Shown here piece after piece: positions 45,381-54,829 of a DNA stretch of 64,000 nt. Under the pieces are notes generated by a model that worked only from the letters and a program-made list of their open reading frames with translations, searched no databases and was not told where the DNA came from. The translations under genes were made by a program, and so were the position numbers. The DNA is from Clostridiaceae bacterium BL-3 (lineage in GTDB: Bacteria > Bacillota > Clostridia > Clostridiales > Clostridiaceae). The stretch lies in the NCBI GenBank assembly GCA_902809985.1, contig CADDXC010000001.1:1178001-1242000 (forward strand). Reading direction: 5' to 3'. Position 1 is the stretch's first letter. Each line of letters starts with the position of its first letter.

Positions 45381-45575
45381 ATGACCGTAAATGGAGAAGA
45401 ATTGGATTTTGCCCCCGAAACGACAGTATCACAATTACTAAACAAATTAAATATAGACGAAAACACCGTTGTAATTGAAGTGGATTTAGAGTTAGTAGAC
45501 AGGGAACAGTACAAATCCAAAAAATTATCAAGCACTTCCAAAGTAGAAATAATCCGTTATGTCGGAGGTGGTTAG
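45381..45575 (+). CDS. thiS: sulfur carrier protein ThiS
   Basis: The 64-residue ubiquitin-like protein (MTVNGEELDFAPETTVSQLL...) ends in VGGG, with the C-terminal Gly-Gly that becomes the thiocarboxylate used in thiazole synthesis. ATG at 45381 has AGGAGGTG upstream and is preferred to an earlier in-frame start. No thiF activation gene follows in this operon. Confidence 0.92.
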   Translation: MTVNGEELDFAPETTVSQLLNKLNIDENTVVIEVDLELVDREQYKSKKLSSTSKVEIIRYVGGG

Positions 45576-45624
45576 ATAATTTACATTATATACAATAAAT
45601 CAAAATTAAAGGAGATTTTAATTT

Positions 45625-46395
45625 ATGGATGAACTTATAATAGCAAATAGAAAAATAAAGAGCAGGTTCTTTATTGGGACTGGTAAATTTACATCAAATG
45701 AAATAGTGCCTGATATAATAAAAAGTTCTGAAGCACAAATTATAACCGTAGCACTGAGACGTATGGATATCCACGCTGCAGAACCAAATGACAACATATT
45801 GAATTTTATAGATAAAAGCTGCATACTCGTGGCAAATACATCCGGTGCAAGAAATGCAGAAGAAGCTATAAGGCTCGCACATTTAGCTAAAGCAACAGGA
45901 TGTGGAAATTGGGTTAAAATAGAAGTTATTTCAGATAGCAAATACTTGCTTCCCGACAACTATGAAACCTTAAAGGCTACTAAAGCCCTTGTAAAAGAAG
46001 GATTTGTTGTACTTCCCTATATAAGCCCGGATCTAATGGATGCAAAGAGACTTGTAGATGCCGGTGCCTCTGCAGTAATGCCTCTGGGTGCACCTATCGG
46101 GACAAATAGAGGTCTTAAGACAAAAGAACTATTAAAAATTATAATTGACGAAATAGATATACCAGTTGTAGTGGATGCAGGTATAGGGAAGCCATCTCAC
46201 GCCGCAGAAGCCATGGAGATGGGAGCCGATGCAGTACTTGCAAATACTGCCCTTGCAACAGCAGAAGACCCTGTACTCATAGCCGAAGCTTTCAAGCTTG
46301 CAATACAAGCAGGAAGGAAAGCTTTTCTTTCAAAACCCGGTGTTGAAAAAGAAGTCGCCGTAGCCTCATCTCCTCTTACAGGATTTTTAAGATAG
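45625..46395 (+). CDS. thiG: thiazole synthase ThiG
   Basis: The 256-residue TIM-barrel protein shows [21 protein letters not shown], the [18 protein letters not shown] segment with [16 protein letters not shown] (catalytic Lys), and [23 protein letters not shown](A)NTA. It joins deoxyxylulose phosphate, dehydroglycine and ThiS-thiocarboxylate to form the thiazole ring. GGAG lies upstream of the ATG. Confidence 0.96.
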   Translation: MDELIIANRKIKSRFFIGTGKFTSNEIVPDIIKSSEAQIITVALRRMDIHAAEPNDNILNFIDKSCILVANTSGARNAEEAIRLAHLAKATGCGNWVKIEVISDSKYLLPDNYETLKATKALVKEGFVVLPYISPDLMDAKRLVDAGASAVMPLGAPIGTNRGLKTKELLKIIIDEIDIPVVVDAGIGKPSHAAEAMEMGADAVLANTALATAEDPVLIAEAFKLAIQAGRKAFLSKPGVEKEVAVASSPLTGFLR

Positions 46396-46407
46396 GAAGT
46401 GTTTAAA

Positions 46408-47517
46408 ATGACCTTTTATGATGTAGTGCAAAATTTAAAAGATTTTGATTATGAAAACTTTTTTAAAAAAGTTACAGACAGACAAATTGAAAAAATAATA
46501 GATAAAGAGAAACTGGATAAATGGGATTTTCTGGCGCTTCTCTCTCCTACTGCCGAAAAGCATATGGAAGAGATGGCTCAAAAATCTCACAGACTTTCAC
46601 TTAAATACTTTGGAAGAAACGTTGTCATGTACACTCCCATGTACGTTGCCAATTACTGTTCAAATAGATGCGCTTACTGTGGATATAATTGTACAAATAA
46701 AATAAACAGAAAGGTACTCACTCTCGATGAAGTTGATACAGAAGCAAAAGCTGTACATGACATGGGGTTCAGACATGTAATAATTTTGACAGGAGAATCC
46801 AGAAAATATTCGCCTGTTTCCTATATAAGAGATTGTGTAAAAATAATGAACAAATATTTCAGTTCAATATGTCTGGAAATATACTCTCTTAAAAAGGAAG
46901 AATACAGAGAACTTGTTGAAGCCGGTGCAGATAGTCTTACTATGTACCAGGAGACCTACAACCAGGAAGTATACTCAAAGGTCCACCTTGGAGGTCCAAA
47001 GAAAAATTACAGATACAGACTTGAAACACCAGAAAGGGCCTGCGAAGCTGGTATATATTCCGTAGGTCTCGGCCCGCTTTATGGTCTCTATAACTGGAGA
47101 GAAGAAGCTTTTTTAGGTGGACTGCACGGTGCATATATACAAAAAAAATTTCCTGGCGTAGATGTGAATTTTTCAGTTCCACGGATAAGGCCTCATGCAG
47201 GTTTTTTCAAAGATCTGCATGAAATAAGTGACAAAAACATGGTACAAATACTGCTTGCACTTAAACTCTTTATTCCAAGATCAGGTACCAACATAACCAC
47301 AAGAGAATCCAGGGAAATGAGGGACAATCTCATACCTCTCGGTGTCACCAAAATGTCTGCAGGCGTATCTACGGAAGTTGGAGGACATACTCAGGAGAAT
47401 CCTGGTGAAATGCAATTTGACAACTCCGATAAAAGAAGCTTAACAGAGGTGAAACAGGCAATAATCAAAAAAGGATATTTTCCTGTAATGAAGGATTGGG
47501 AACCTATAGCACTATGA
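46408..47517 (+). CDS. thiH: 2-iminoacetate synthase ThiH (radical SAM)
   Basis: About 369 residues with the radical SAM motif NYCSNRCAYCGYNC near residues 85-97 and LTGESRKYSP. ThiH cleaves tyrosine to dehydroglycine for ThiG; its presence rather than ThiO fits an anaerobe. ATG 46408 has AGGAAG upstream. Its TGA overlaps the thiE ATG in an ATGA arrangement, so translation is coupled. Confidence 0.95.
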   Translation: MTFYDVVQNLKDFDYENFFKKVTDRQIEKIIDKEKLDKWDFLALLSPTAEKHMEEMAQKSHRLSLKYFGRNVVMYTPMYVANYCSNRCAYCGYNCTNKINRKVLTLDEVDTEAKAVHDMGFRHVIILTGESRKYSPVSYIRDCVKIMNKYFSSICLEIYSLKKEEYRELVEAGADSLTMYQETYNQEVYSKVHLGGPKKNYRYRLETPERACEAGIYSVGLGPLYGLYNWREEAFLGGLHGAYIQKKFPGVDVNFSVPRIRPHAGFFKDLHEISDKNMVQILLALKLFIPRSGTNITTRESREMRDNLIPLGVTKMSAGVSTEVGGHTQENPGEMQFDNSDKRSLTEVKQAIIKKGYFPVMKDWEPIAL

Positions 47518-48110
47518 AACAAAAGCTATTTATAGTAACGAACAGAAAACTTGTAAAAAATAACAACATGCTTGATATAATAGAAAGTTCAGTACAAGCA
47601 GGTGCAGATGCCGTAATTCTACGTGAAAAAGATTTGGACTGTAGTAAAATAATTCAGCTTGCTAAAAAAATCAAAAAGATAACGGAACCTCAAAATGTAC
47701 CTCTTATAATAAACGGCAATATGGAAGCTGCTCTAGAAGTAAATTCTGATGGATTTCACACAAATTATGCAGATTATATGAATGAACATTTTAAATTCAA
47801 GGGTATTTTAGGAGTATCTGTTCACAGCACTTTAGAGGCGGCAAATGTGCAAAAAAAGGGTGCAGATTACCTTCTGGCAGGACACATTTTCAAAACAAAT
47901 TGTAAAAAGGGATTAGAACCCAGAGGAATTGCTTTTTTGGAAGATATGCTGAAAAATGTTTCAATTCCAATTATAGCAATAGGCGGTATAAATGAAAGCA
48001 ACATAGATAAATTATTGAAAACTGATATTTATGGTGCTGCTGTAATGTCCCTTGTAATGTGTTCAGATGATCCATATCTTACGACACGAAATTTAAAAGA
48101 ACATTTTTGA
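47514..48110 (+). CDS. thiE: thiamine-phosphate synthase (ThiE/TenI family)
   Basis: The 198-residue barrel protein has DAVILREKDLDCSKI, LIINGNMEAALEVNSDGFHTN, SVHSTLEAANVQKKGADYLLAGHIFKTNCKKG and IPIIAIGGINESNID, the ThiE/TenI pattern. ThiE couples the pyrimidine and thiazole phosphates. Some motif positions (HTNYAD rather than the usual HLGQ-D) are nearer to TenI-type proteins, so a thiazole-tautomerase-like role is possible. It starts at the ATG overlapping the thiH stop. Confidence 0.85.
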   Translation: MKQKLFIVTNRKLVKNNNMLDIIESSVQAGADAVILREKDLDCSKIIQLAKKIKKITEPQNVPLIINGNMEAALEVNSDGFHTNYADYMNEHFKFKGILGVSVHSTLEAANVQKKGADYLLAGHIFKTNCKKGLEPRGIAFLEDMLKNVSIPIIAIGGINESNIDKLLKTDIYGAAVMSLVMCSDDPYLTTRNLKEHF

Positions 48111-48163
48111 AAAATCAACAATTAAATTTTCCTCACCTACCATAATATGATGATTGGTTATCA

Positions 48164-48205
48164 TAGAAACAGCTTAGCAATGTTGAACTGCTAGGCCGTT
48201 TCTAT
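48164..48205 (+). terminator. stem-loop at end of thiamin operon
   Basis: TAGAAACAGCTTAGCA and TGCTAGGCCGTTTCTA form a long imperfect stem about 55 bases past the thiE stop. No long T-run follows. Confidence 0.55.
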
Positions 48206-48233
48206 ACACAATATATGCATTATATTAAATGGA

Positions 48234-48392
48234 TTATTTTTTAGTATAATCAGTTATGCCCAACCTATTTCCGAATGGATCTTCAAATTCTACAGCGCTG
48301 CTTTCCACAGTATTAGAATTTATACTGCTGAAAGAGATTCCAAATGCAGGCACTTTCATCGAAGGCAAATGATTATATATATAGGTCCCAAC
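48234..48392 (-). pseudogene. C-terminal remnant of a VOC/glyoxalase-family gene
   Basis: In one minus-strand frame, 48392-48234 reads YIYNHLPSMKVPAFGISFSS then VESSAVEFEDPFGNRLGITDYTKK and stop, the usual end of a VOC-fold protein. The rest is missing and the upstream frame runs into the MarR-GNAT gene, whose stop at 48373 lies within it. The 5' part was evidently lost, perhaps when the MarR-GNAT gene arrived. Confidence 0.55.
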
Positions 48393-49299
48393 GTTCTTCT
48401 TTAATTAGATGGTCTGTCCACGTAGTATTATCAGCTGATTCAGTTAGCTTAAATCCATAATTTCCATAAAGATAACGGGCTGTTTTGAGTACATCAGCAG
48501 TCCATAAAAAAATATGCTTATAATTCTTCTCTCTACAAAAATTAATTGCCGTGTCTAAAAGTATGTGACCTAATCCATTATTTCTTTCACTTGGATCAAT
48601 TAAAAACCATCTAAGCTGCGCTAAAGAAGAATCTGTTTTATCTGCAGCTATAGCTATTACGCCAACGGATTTATTACTTTCTTCTGCAATCCATATATTT
48701 TCTAAATCCGGATTATGTTTTTTATGAAATTCAATTAAATATTTCTCAACATAATCTCCAAATATATTACCAAACCCAAACTCCTTTTTATATAATTCTC
48801 TATGTTTTTCAATAATGTATTTTATATCACTTTCTCTATATGATCTAATATTGAAAGCTCTTTTACCATAAGACAGTAATTTCATAATACATTCCATTGA
48901 ATTAACTAAACTTTCCTTTTCACTTTCATCTAAGTGATCTATTAGATTAGAAATTTGTTTATCAGATCTTTTTGAAAGATTTGATAGGACATTCCTACCG
49001 TTTTCTGTCAATTCAAGGAAATTCAAACGTCCATCCCCAGAACATTTTTCTTTAGTAATCAATTCATCCGATTTAAAGCGATTTAAGATCCTACTTAAGT
49101 ATCCCTTATCAATATTTAGTTTATCAATCAAAATATTAGCGGTACATTCTTTAGTTTTATTAATCTCAAAAAGTATACGAGCTTCCGTTAATGAATATGC
49201 ACTATCCAGTATACCTTGATTTAAAAGTCCCAAGACATTTGTATAAAATCGACTAAAAATTCTTACCTCTGATATTGTGTTTAAGTTTCTATTTTTCAT
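48373..49299 (-). CDS. MarR-family regulator fused to a GNAT acetyltransferase
   Basis: About 308 residues from ATG 49299 (GGAG upstream). Residues about 5-145 are a MarR winged helix (LTEARILFEINKTKECTANILIDKLNIDKGYLSRILNRF...GRLNFLELTENG). Residues about 155-305 are a GNAT domain (RSYRESDIKYII, IAIAADKTDSSLAQLRWFLIDPSERNNGLGHILLDTAI with the acetyl-CoA loop). Such natural fusions are known; they may sense a substrate and acetylate it. A palindrome upstream suggests autoregulation. Confidence 0.9.
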   Translation of the reverse strand: MKNRNLNTISEVRIFSRFYTNVLGLLNQGILDSAYSLTEARILFEINKTKECTANILIDKLNIDKGYLSRILNRFKSDELITKEKCSGDGRLNFLELTENGRNVLSNLSKRSDKQISNLIDHLDESEKESLVNSMECIMKLLSYGKRAFNIRSYRESDIKYIIEKHRELYKKEFGFGNIFGDYVEKYLIEFHKKHNPDLENIWIAEESNKSVGVIAIAADKTDSSLAQLRWFLIDPSERNNGLGHILLDTAINFCREKNYKHIFLWTADVLKTARYLYGNYGFKLTESADNTTWTDHLIKEERWDLYI

Positions 49300-49349
49300 A
49301 AAATCACTCCAAACTAGTTTATTTATTCTCATAAAAATAATTATAAACA

Positions 49350-49374
49350 AACTAGTTGACTTAGTCAAATAGTT
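49350..49374. promoter_or_regulatory. palindromic operator candidate of the MarR-GNAT gene
   Basis: AACTAGTTGAC and GTCAAATAGTT form a 10-of-11 inverted repeat with a 3-base centre, about 50 bases upstream of the start codon. A shorter AAACTAGTTT palindrome lies at 49311-49320. Size and symmetry fit a MarR dimer site. Confidence 0.6.
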
Positions 49375-49519
49375 TTAACACTCTATCTGTATATTTCTAA
49401 TATCAATTATTTATTTGCATTTCTTATCTATCATACAAACCTTTCTTAAAAGGAATTCCATTATAAAAACAGAAGTTTTTTAAGCTTATAAAGTTTTATC
49501 AATTTATCACAATAAATTC

Positions 49520-49660
49520 TCAACTGCTTGTACTCTTCGTAACCTGATTTATGTATTTATCTAGTTTTTGACTTGCCTCTAATATTTCACTATAATCCGC
49601 CTCTTCCTCAATTAATTTATGTAATCTCTCTCTCAAATCGTTTACTTTATCATTTATCAC
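49520..49660 (-). CDS. Spo0E-family aspartyl-phosphate phosphatase
   Basis: A 46-residue protein from GTG 49660 (AAGGCAGG upstream): LRERLHKLIEEEADYSEILEAS then QKLDKYI. The SxxLD motif and the two-helix size are those of the Spo0E family, which removes phosphate from the sporulation regulator Spo0A. It lies alone in a 450-base gap upstream of the divergent XRE gene. Confidence 0.85.
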   Translation of the reverse strand: MINDKVNDLRERLHKLIEEEADYSEILEASQKLDKYINQVTKSTSS

Positions 49661-49825
49661 GTAAATTTCAACCTGCCTTTCTTATAAATAACAATTAAAG
49701 TTTAACATTTATACAAATTATTGCAAAACACTTTTAAATTATATCACAAAAATCGCTTGTTGTAGATTATAGTATGAAGACAATTTGTAACATTTTTTTA
49801 AAATTAAATCCGAGAGGTGGTTTAC

Positions 49826-50056
49826 ATGACATTAGAAAATGCACTTGCTATAACTTTAAGAAACCGCAGAATAAAATGTGGATTATCTCAGGAGGATCTT
49901 GCACATGAATGTAATGTTGACAGAACCTATATCAGCATGATTGAACGCCAGAAGCGAAATCCAACTTTAAACATCATTTTTAGAATCTGCAAAAGTTTAG
50001 ATATAAAAGCTAGTGACTTTATTTCAAGTATCGAAAAAGCAATGGAAAGCAATTAA
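49826..50056 (+). CDS. small XRE-family DNA-binding protein
   Basis: A 76-residue helix-turn-helix protein (LRNRRIKCGLSQEDLAHECNVDRTYISMIERQKRNPTLNI...), essentially only the DNA-binding domain. ATG 49826 has GAGAGGTGG upstream. Its small size and Cro/C-protein look recall restriction-modification controllers, but no such genes are beside it. Target unknown. Confidence 0.85.
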   Translation: MTLENALAITLRNRRIKCGLSQEDLAHECNVDRTYISMIERQKRNPTLNIIFRICKSLDIKASDFISSIEKAMESN

Positions 50057-50116
50057 AAAGCAATATTATTTTCGCGTTAACTTGATTCATATTTATAGAT
50101 AATTTGAATAGAGTTA

Positions 50117-50147
50117 AAAGACCTCACCTTTTACAGATGAGGCCTTT
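50117..50147. terminator. terminator between the XRE gene and the methyltransferase gene
   Basis: AAAGACCTCA and TGAGGCCTTT form a stem with a short loop between two convergent genes. Confidence 0.7.
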
Positions 50148-50191
50148 GTCATAGAATACAGATAGGCTCTTTTGTAGGACTCTAGAACGTA

Positions 50192-51055
50192 TCACAGCTT
50201 CTCTGTATAAATCATCCGCTCTACTTGAGTTGAAGCCAGTTTCCTACCAGTAGGTACAACATATTTCTCAGCCATTTCATCATAACCTATATCCTCAATC
50301 ACCCGCCATCCATATTCTTTTAGAAAATTAGGCCATTCTACCGGCTCCATTCCAAAAATCCAGATCTTATTTATCACATATTTTTCATATATCTTGTCCC
50401 ATCCATACTTAGATTGACCTTGAATAAAATCCTTACGAACATACGTGAAAACAAGACGACTTCCCGGTGCAGCTTTTGAAAGAAAGTCAAATGTTGATCT
50501 AATACCTTCTTCAGTTAAATATTGTGTAACACCCTCCCATATGAAAAATGTTCGTTTATCTGCCAAATACCCATGAGATTTCAATTTAGTGTTTATATCT
50601 TGATGGTCAAAGTCTATTGGAACAAGCTTTACATGTGATGGAATAGTTTCGAACACTTTGCCAAGTTGAATCTTCTTAGCTTCAATGTTTTTGGGTTGAT
50701 CTAGCTCCCAAACGGGAATATCAGAAAGCTCTTTCAATCTATATGCACGAGTATCAAATCCAGCTCCTAAATTCACTACTGCTCCGATCTTATTGACTGA
50801 ATCTATTAGCTCTTCATCTATATACCGTTTTCTGCACATCATACAGCTCCAGAGACCAGGAAAGTTTTTCTCAGTAATTCGCACCATCCAATTTCTAACT
50901 GAGTTAAGATGCATCATCCATAAAAAACCTCTTCCAGAGGGTAGTATTTGATCTGCCAAGTTATCGTCGATAATACGCTCTGTTTCAGGAAAATATTGTT
51001 CAATAGCTACAAGTGCTGTCGGATCTGCTCCTGTTTTAGTTGCTGATTTTGTCAT
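50192..51055 (-). CDS. class I SAM-dependent methyltransferase (leucine carboxyl methyltransferase-like family)
   Basis: The 287-residue protein has VVNLGAGFDTRAYRL (SAM motif I), VWELDQPKNIEAKK, KLVPIDFDHQDI and FIWEGVTQYLTEEGIRSTFDFL, the pattern of the bacterial PPM1/TIGR00027 group. Substrate unknown; relatives act on carboxylates or hydroxyls of secondary metabolites. AAGGAG precedes the ATG. It is a single-gene unit. Confidence 0.85.
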   Translation of the reverse strand: MTKSATKTGADPTALVAIEQYFPETERIIDDNLADQILPSGRGFLWMMHLNSVRNWMVRITEKNFPGLWSCMMCRKRYIDEELIDSVNKIGAVVNLGAGFDTRAYRLKELSDIPVWELDQPKNIEAKKIQLGKVFETIPSHVKLVPIDFDHQDINTKLKSHGYLADKRTFFIWEGVTQYLTEEGIRSTFDFLSKAAPGSRLVFTYVRKDFIQGQSKYGWDKIYEKYVINKIWIFGMEPVEWPNFLKEYGWRVIEDIGYDEMAEKYVVPTGRKLASTQVERMIYTEKL

Positions 51056-51115
51056 TATATATTTCTCCTTTTAGTTTACATTTTATTTTAATTTACATAA
51101 TATTTATACTGTTTA

Positions 51116-53131
51116 CTACAAAGCTTTTTGTTTTTTCTCTATCAATTGGCTGCTGTAAAGTGCACAGCATTTAAATTCCCTCTCTATATTATTGTAAAAT
51201 AGTATACTTATGGAATTATATTTTTTATCGACTATCTTTCCTTCTCCGTATAATTTGTGAACTACAGCATCTCCTATTTTTAAATGCAACTTTTCAGCAT
51301 AATCATATGTACTAAATATACCGCACTCCTTTATAAATCTGGACACCTGAACTGTTTTTCCCCTTATGGTACTGCTGCAGCACAAACTCAAATTATCTAT
51401 GGCCCTTGTAATTCCCACATAAAATAAGCGCCTTTCTTCCTCGAGATTATTCTCAATGCTGTTCTCATGGGGCAAAAGTCCTTCACTGCAGTTTACTATA
51501 TATACATTTTTAAATTCCATTCCCTTCACACCATGAATTGTACTTAATATGACCCTGTCTTTTTCTTTAGCACTCTGCTCTATAGTGTTTTTCACCTTAG
51601 TTACATGATCTAAAAACTCATCTATTGTGTCAAAATCCTCACAAGAAGCTTTGAATTCGCGTAAGATATGCTGAAATTCTTCCAAATCTCTGTTTGATTT
51701 ACTACAGTAAACTTTTAAGTAATCCAGGTAATTCACCTTATTTAATATGAATTCCACAGCATCCTTTAATTTTATTTTGTTCAGTTTTTTCATCTTTTTC
51801 TGAAGATCATCCAGAACTTTAAGCTGAAAAATGGGAATATCATCTATTTTTCTTAAAATTTCAAAGCAGTTTTCACTTACTTTGTTTCTTCTCACCTTTT
51901 CTATGTTTACCCTTCCTATATATCTAAAAGGTTTATTTATAATAGACATAAAACTTTCTTTATCACACATATCTACAGAAAATTTAAAATACGCTATTAG
52001 ATCCCTGCATATAAAATGATCAAAAAAATTATACTGTACATCCAACAATTTAAATTTTATATTGTATTTCAAAAAGGCATCTATTAGAATTCTTGATTCT
52101 ATGTTGGTTCTATAAAGTACGGCAATATCTTTGTGTCCATATCTACCTTTATCTACAAGCTTCTCTATGGATTTTGCCACATAGTAAGCCTGTTCTTTTT
52201 CTCTTGGAAATATCTTAAAACCAATTTCCCCATTTTCCTGTCTACTACTGCAAATAGATTTCAAATTTCTATTTTTATTATTATATATAACACTTTTGGA
52301 CATTTCAACTATATTCTTTGCACTTCTATAATTTATTTTTAAAAAAAGCTTTTCTCCATCTTGAAAGTATTTTTTAAAATCCACCATGCTGTCAGGCCTG
52401 GAACCTCTAAAGGAATATATACATTGATCTTCATCTCCCACTGCGAACAGATAATTATACCTGCCGATTAATTGTAAAATTTCTATCTGCACTTTGTCAC
52501 AATCCTGAAATTCATCCACCAGTATATATTTGAATTTTTTTCTGTAATAGTCCAAAATGTTTTTATCTTTTCGAAAAATTTTTTTAACTTTCAATTGAAG
52601 ATCGTCAAAATCCATTAAACCATTTACTGCCTTATATTCTTCATATTTATTAAAACATTCCACAAATACAGTCTTGTCTGATTTACTCTTGAAGTCTTTT
52701 ATATTATATCCTGTATTTTTTAAAAGAGATATATCATTTAAAATTTCTTTTACTTTTTCATCACCTATGGAATTCAAATATGATACGAGTACATTTTTGA
52801 CTAATTGACATGCTTTTGACAATGATATCATTTCTATTTTACCTCTGTATTTTTTCAGTATATTATAGTACAGAGAATGAAAAGTTCCAAAGAAAGGTAT
52901 ATTTTCTGTATTTGAAATTGATAAATACCTGTTTCTCATGTCAAAAGCAGAGGATCTTGTAAAAGTTATCACCAATATGTCTTCTGGATCAACCTTTTTA
53001 GTGTTTATTAAATAATTCACCCTATTTATAATAACCGTCGTCTTGCCTGAACCCGGTGGCGCACAGATCATTACATTTTTTAGCTCACTATGTACCGCCC
53101 TTATTTGATTTATATCTAAATTATATTCCAT
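51116..53131 (-). CDS. UvrD/Rep-family ATP-dependent DNA helicase
   Basis: The 671-residue protein has superfamily 1A motifs in order: Walker A APPGSGKTT (24-32), Ia, VDEFQDCDKVQIEIL (motif II), GDEDQCIYSFRGSRPD (III), INYRSAKNIVEM (IV), STIHGVKGMEFKNVYI (V) and YVGITRAIDNL (VI). It is shorter than PcrA/UvrD and ends with a small KIGDAVVHKLYGEGKIV tail like the PcrA C-terminal Tudor-like region. Likely a 3'-5' repair or replication-accessory helicase. Confidence 0.93.
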   Translation of the reverse strand: MEYNLDINQIRAVHSELKNVMICAPPGSGKTTVIINRVNYLINTKKVDPEDILVITFTRSSAFDMRNRYLSISNTENIPFFGTFHSLYYNILKKYRGKIEMISLSKACQLVKNVLVSYLNSIGDEKVKEILNDISLLKNTGYNIKDFKSKSDKTVFVECFNKYEEYKAVNGLMDFDDLQLKVKKIFRKDKNILDYYRKKFKYILVDEFQDCDKVQIEILQLIGRYNYLFAVGDEDQCIYSFRGSRPDSMVDFKKYFQDGEKLFLKINYRSAKNIVEMSKSVIYNNKNRNLKSICSSRQENGEIGFKIFPREKEQAYYVAKSIEKLVDKGRYGHKDIAVLYRTNIESRILIDAFLKYNIKFKLLDVQYNFFDHFICRDLIAYFKFSVDMCDKESFMSIINKPFRYIGRVNIEKVRRNKVSENCFEILRKIDDIPIFQLKVLDDLQKKMKKLNKIKLKDAVEFILNKVNYLDYLKVYCSKSNRDLEEFQHILREFKASCEDFDTIDEFLDHVTKVKNTIEQSAKEKDRVILSTIHGVKGMEFKNVYIVNCSEGLLPHENSIENNLEEERRLFYVGITRAIDNLSLCCSSTIRGKTVQVSRFIKECGIFSTYDYAEKLHLKIGDAVVHKLYGEGKIVDKKYNSISILFYNNIEREFKCCALYSSQLIEKKQKAL

Positions 53132-53179
53132 TGCATCTACTCCTCACATTTGTAATCAACCTATTGAATCCCATAATCC

Positions 53180-53207
53180 TTGTAATATTTTATGTTAAGT
53201 ATTACAA
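53180..53207. promoter_or_regulatory. palindrome between helicase gene and pncB
   Basis: TTGTAATA (53180-53187) and TATTACAA (53200-53207) are perfect inverted arms with a 12-base spacer, 66 bases upstream of pncB. It could be a repressor site for NAD-salvage control, or overlap divergent promoters. The regulator is not identified. Confidence 0.4.
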
Positions 53208-53272
53208 TATGTATATACATAATTTTGTTCACAATTACCCAAATTAAAACATAAATAGAGGAGATTTTTATT

Positions 53273-54754
53273 ATGAAAAGCTCGAAAAATTTTGACATTA
53301 CAAATGGAAGGAATCTTACTATGCTGGTAGATTTCTATGAATTCACCATGGGTAATGGATATTTTGAAAACAATATGGGAAATAAAATAGCTTATTTTGA
53401 CATGTTCTTCAGGCGTATCCCGGACAATGGAGGATATTGCATTATGGCTGGAGTTCAGCAGATTATAGAATACTTATCAAATTTAAAATTTTCCCAGGAA
53501 GACATAGAATATCTAAAGACCAAAAAACAATTTTCAGAAGAATTTTTAAATTATCTTAAAAATTTTAAATTTTCCTGTGATGTGTGGGCTGTACCAGAAG
53601 GAAATCCAGTATTTCCCGGTGAACCTCTTGTAACTGTAAGAGGTCCTGCCATTCAAGCCCAGTTCCTTGAAACCATGATACTTTTGACTATAAACCACCA
53701 GACCTTGATTGCCACAAAGGCAAATAGAATTTGTAAAGCTGCAGGCAAAAGACCTGTAATGGAATTTGGCTCTAGAAGAGCCCAGGGTCCCGATGCAGCA
53801 ATGTATGGTGCCAGAGCTGCAGTTATAGGCGGCTGTAGTTCCACAGCCTGTACTATAGCTGACCAAATGTTTGGAATACCAGCTGTTGGAACTATGGCCC
53901 ACAGTTGGATACAACTATTTCCTTCTGAATACGAGTCTTTTAAAGCCTGGGCAAAAGTATATCCAAATAATTGTATACTTTTAATAGATACTTACAATGT
54001 ACTGAAATCAGGTTTACCCAATGCAATAAAGGTTTTCAAAGAATTTTTGATCCCCAACGGTTACAAACCAAAGGGCATAAGAATTGACAGCGGCGACATA
54101 ACCTATTTGACCAAAAAATGCAGAAAGATATTGGATGAAGCTGGTCTTTCAGAGGTAAAAATAGTTATTTCAAACTCTCTGGATGAATTCATCATAAGAG
54201 ATGTACTTAGCCAGGGTGCCTGTATAGATTCTTTTGGCGTTGGTGAAAGGTTGATAACTGCAAAATCGGAGCCTGTATTTGGAGGAGTATATAAATTATC
54301 CGCTATAGAGGATGAAAATGAAAATATAATACCTAAAATAAAGATAAGTGAAAACGAAGAAAAGATAACCAATCCTGGATTTAAAAAAATATATAGAATT
54401 TACAATAAAGAGGAGAATAAAGCCATTGCAGATTTGGTGGCTTTACATGATGAAAAAATAGATACAGATAAGCCTCTGGAAATATTTGATCCTGTGTTTA
54501 CCTGGAAAAGGAAAAAAATAAAAAATTATTATGTTAAAGAATTGATGGTAAAAATATTTGACAAGGGACACCTTATATATGAAAGTCCAGATGTAAGAGA
54601 TATTAAAGCTCTAGTACAAGAGGAAACTTCTAAACTTTGGCCTGAAACACTGAGGTTTGAAAATCCCCATCATTATTATGTAGATCTATCCAAAAAGCTT
54701 TGGGATTTAAAACATCACTTACTTGGAAAATATTCTGATACCTACGATGAATAG
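53273..54754 (+). CDS. pncB: nicotinate phosphoribosyltransferase
   Basis: The 493-residue enzyme of NAD salvage turns nicotinate and PRPP into nicotinate mononucleotide. Visible family features: MLVDFYEFTMGNGYFEN, the EFGSRRAQGPDAAMYGARAAVIGG block with active-site residues, GTMAHSWIQLFPSE with the phosphorylatable His, and IRIDSGDITYLTKKCR. Length fits the long bacterial form. AGGAGA precedes the ATG. Confidence 0.95.
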   Translation: MKSSKNFDITNGRNLTMLVDFYEFTMGNGYFENNMGNKIAYFDMFFRRIPDNGGYCIMAGVQQIIEYLSNLKFSQEDIEYLKTKKQFSEEFLNYLKNFKFSCDVWAVPEGNPVFPGEPLVTVRGPAIQAQFLETMILLTINHQTLIATKANRICKAAGKRPVMEFGSRRAQGPDAAMYGARAAVIGGCSSTACTIADQMFGIPAVGTMAHSWIQLFPSEYESFKAWAKVYPNNCILLIDTYNVLKSGLPNAIKVFKEFLIPNGYKPKGIRIDSGDITYLTKKCRKILDEAGLSEVKIVISNSLDEFIIRDVLSQGACIDSFGVGERLITAKSEPVFGGVYKLSAIEDENENIIPKIKISENEEKITNPGFKKIYRIYNKEENKAIADLVALHDEKIDTDKPLEIFDPVFTWKRKKIKNYYVKELMVKIFDKGHLIYESPDVRDIKALVQEETSKLWPETLRFENPHHYYVDLSKKLWDLKHHLLGKYSDTYDE

Positions 54755-54776
54755 GTTCAGCTCAATTTATTATTTG

Positions 54777-54812
54777 GAAGATTTTCGGCAAAAGTCGAAA
54801 ATCTTCATTTTT
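54777..54812. terminator. bidirectional terminator after pncB
   Basis: GAAGATTTTCG and CGAAAATCTTC form an 11-bp stem followed by ATTTTT; it serves pncB and the convergent Nudix gene. Confidence 0.85.
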
Positions 54813-54829
54813 CATATCCTCATAGTCCT

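Noticed and set aside
45006-45541. Several minus-strand frames over thiC and thiS
   Set aside because: They are antisense to well-recognised genes and have low-complexity composition.
49826-50056. XRE protein as a restriction-modification control protein
   Set aside because: The size fits, but no restriction or methylase gene is next to it; the nearby methyltransferase belongs to a small-molecule family.
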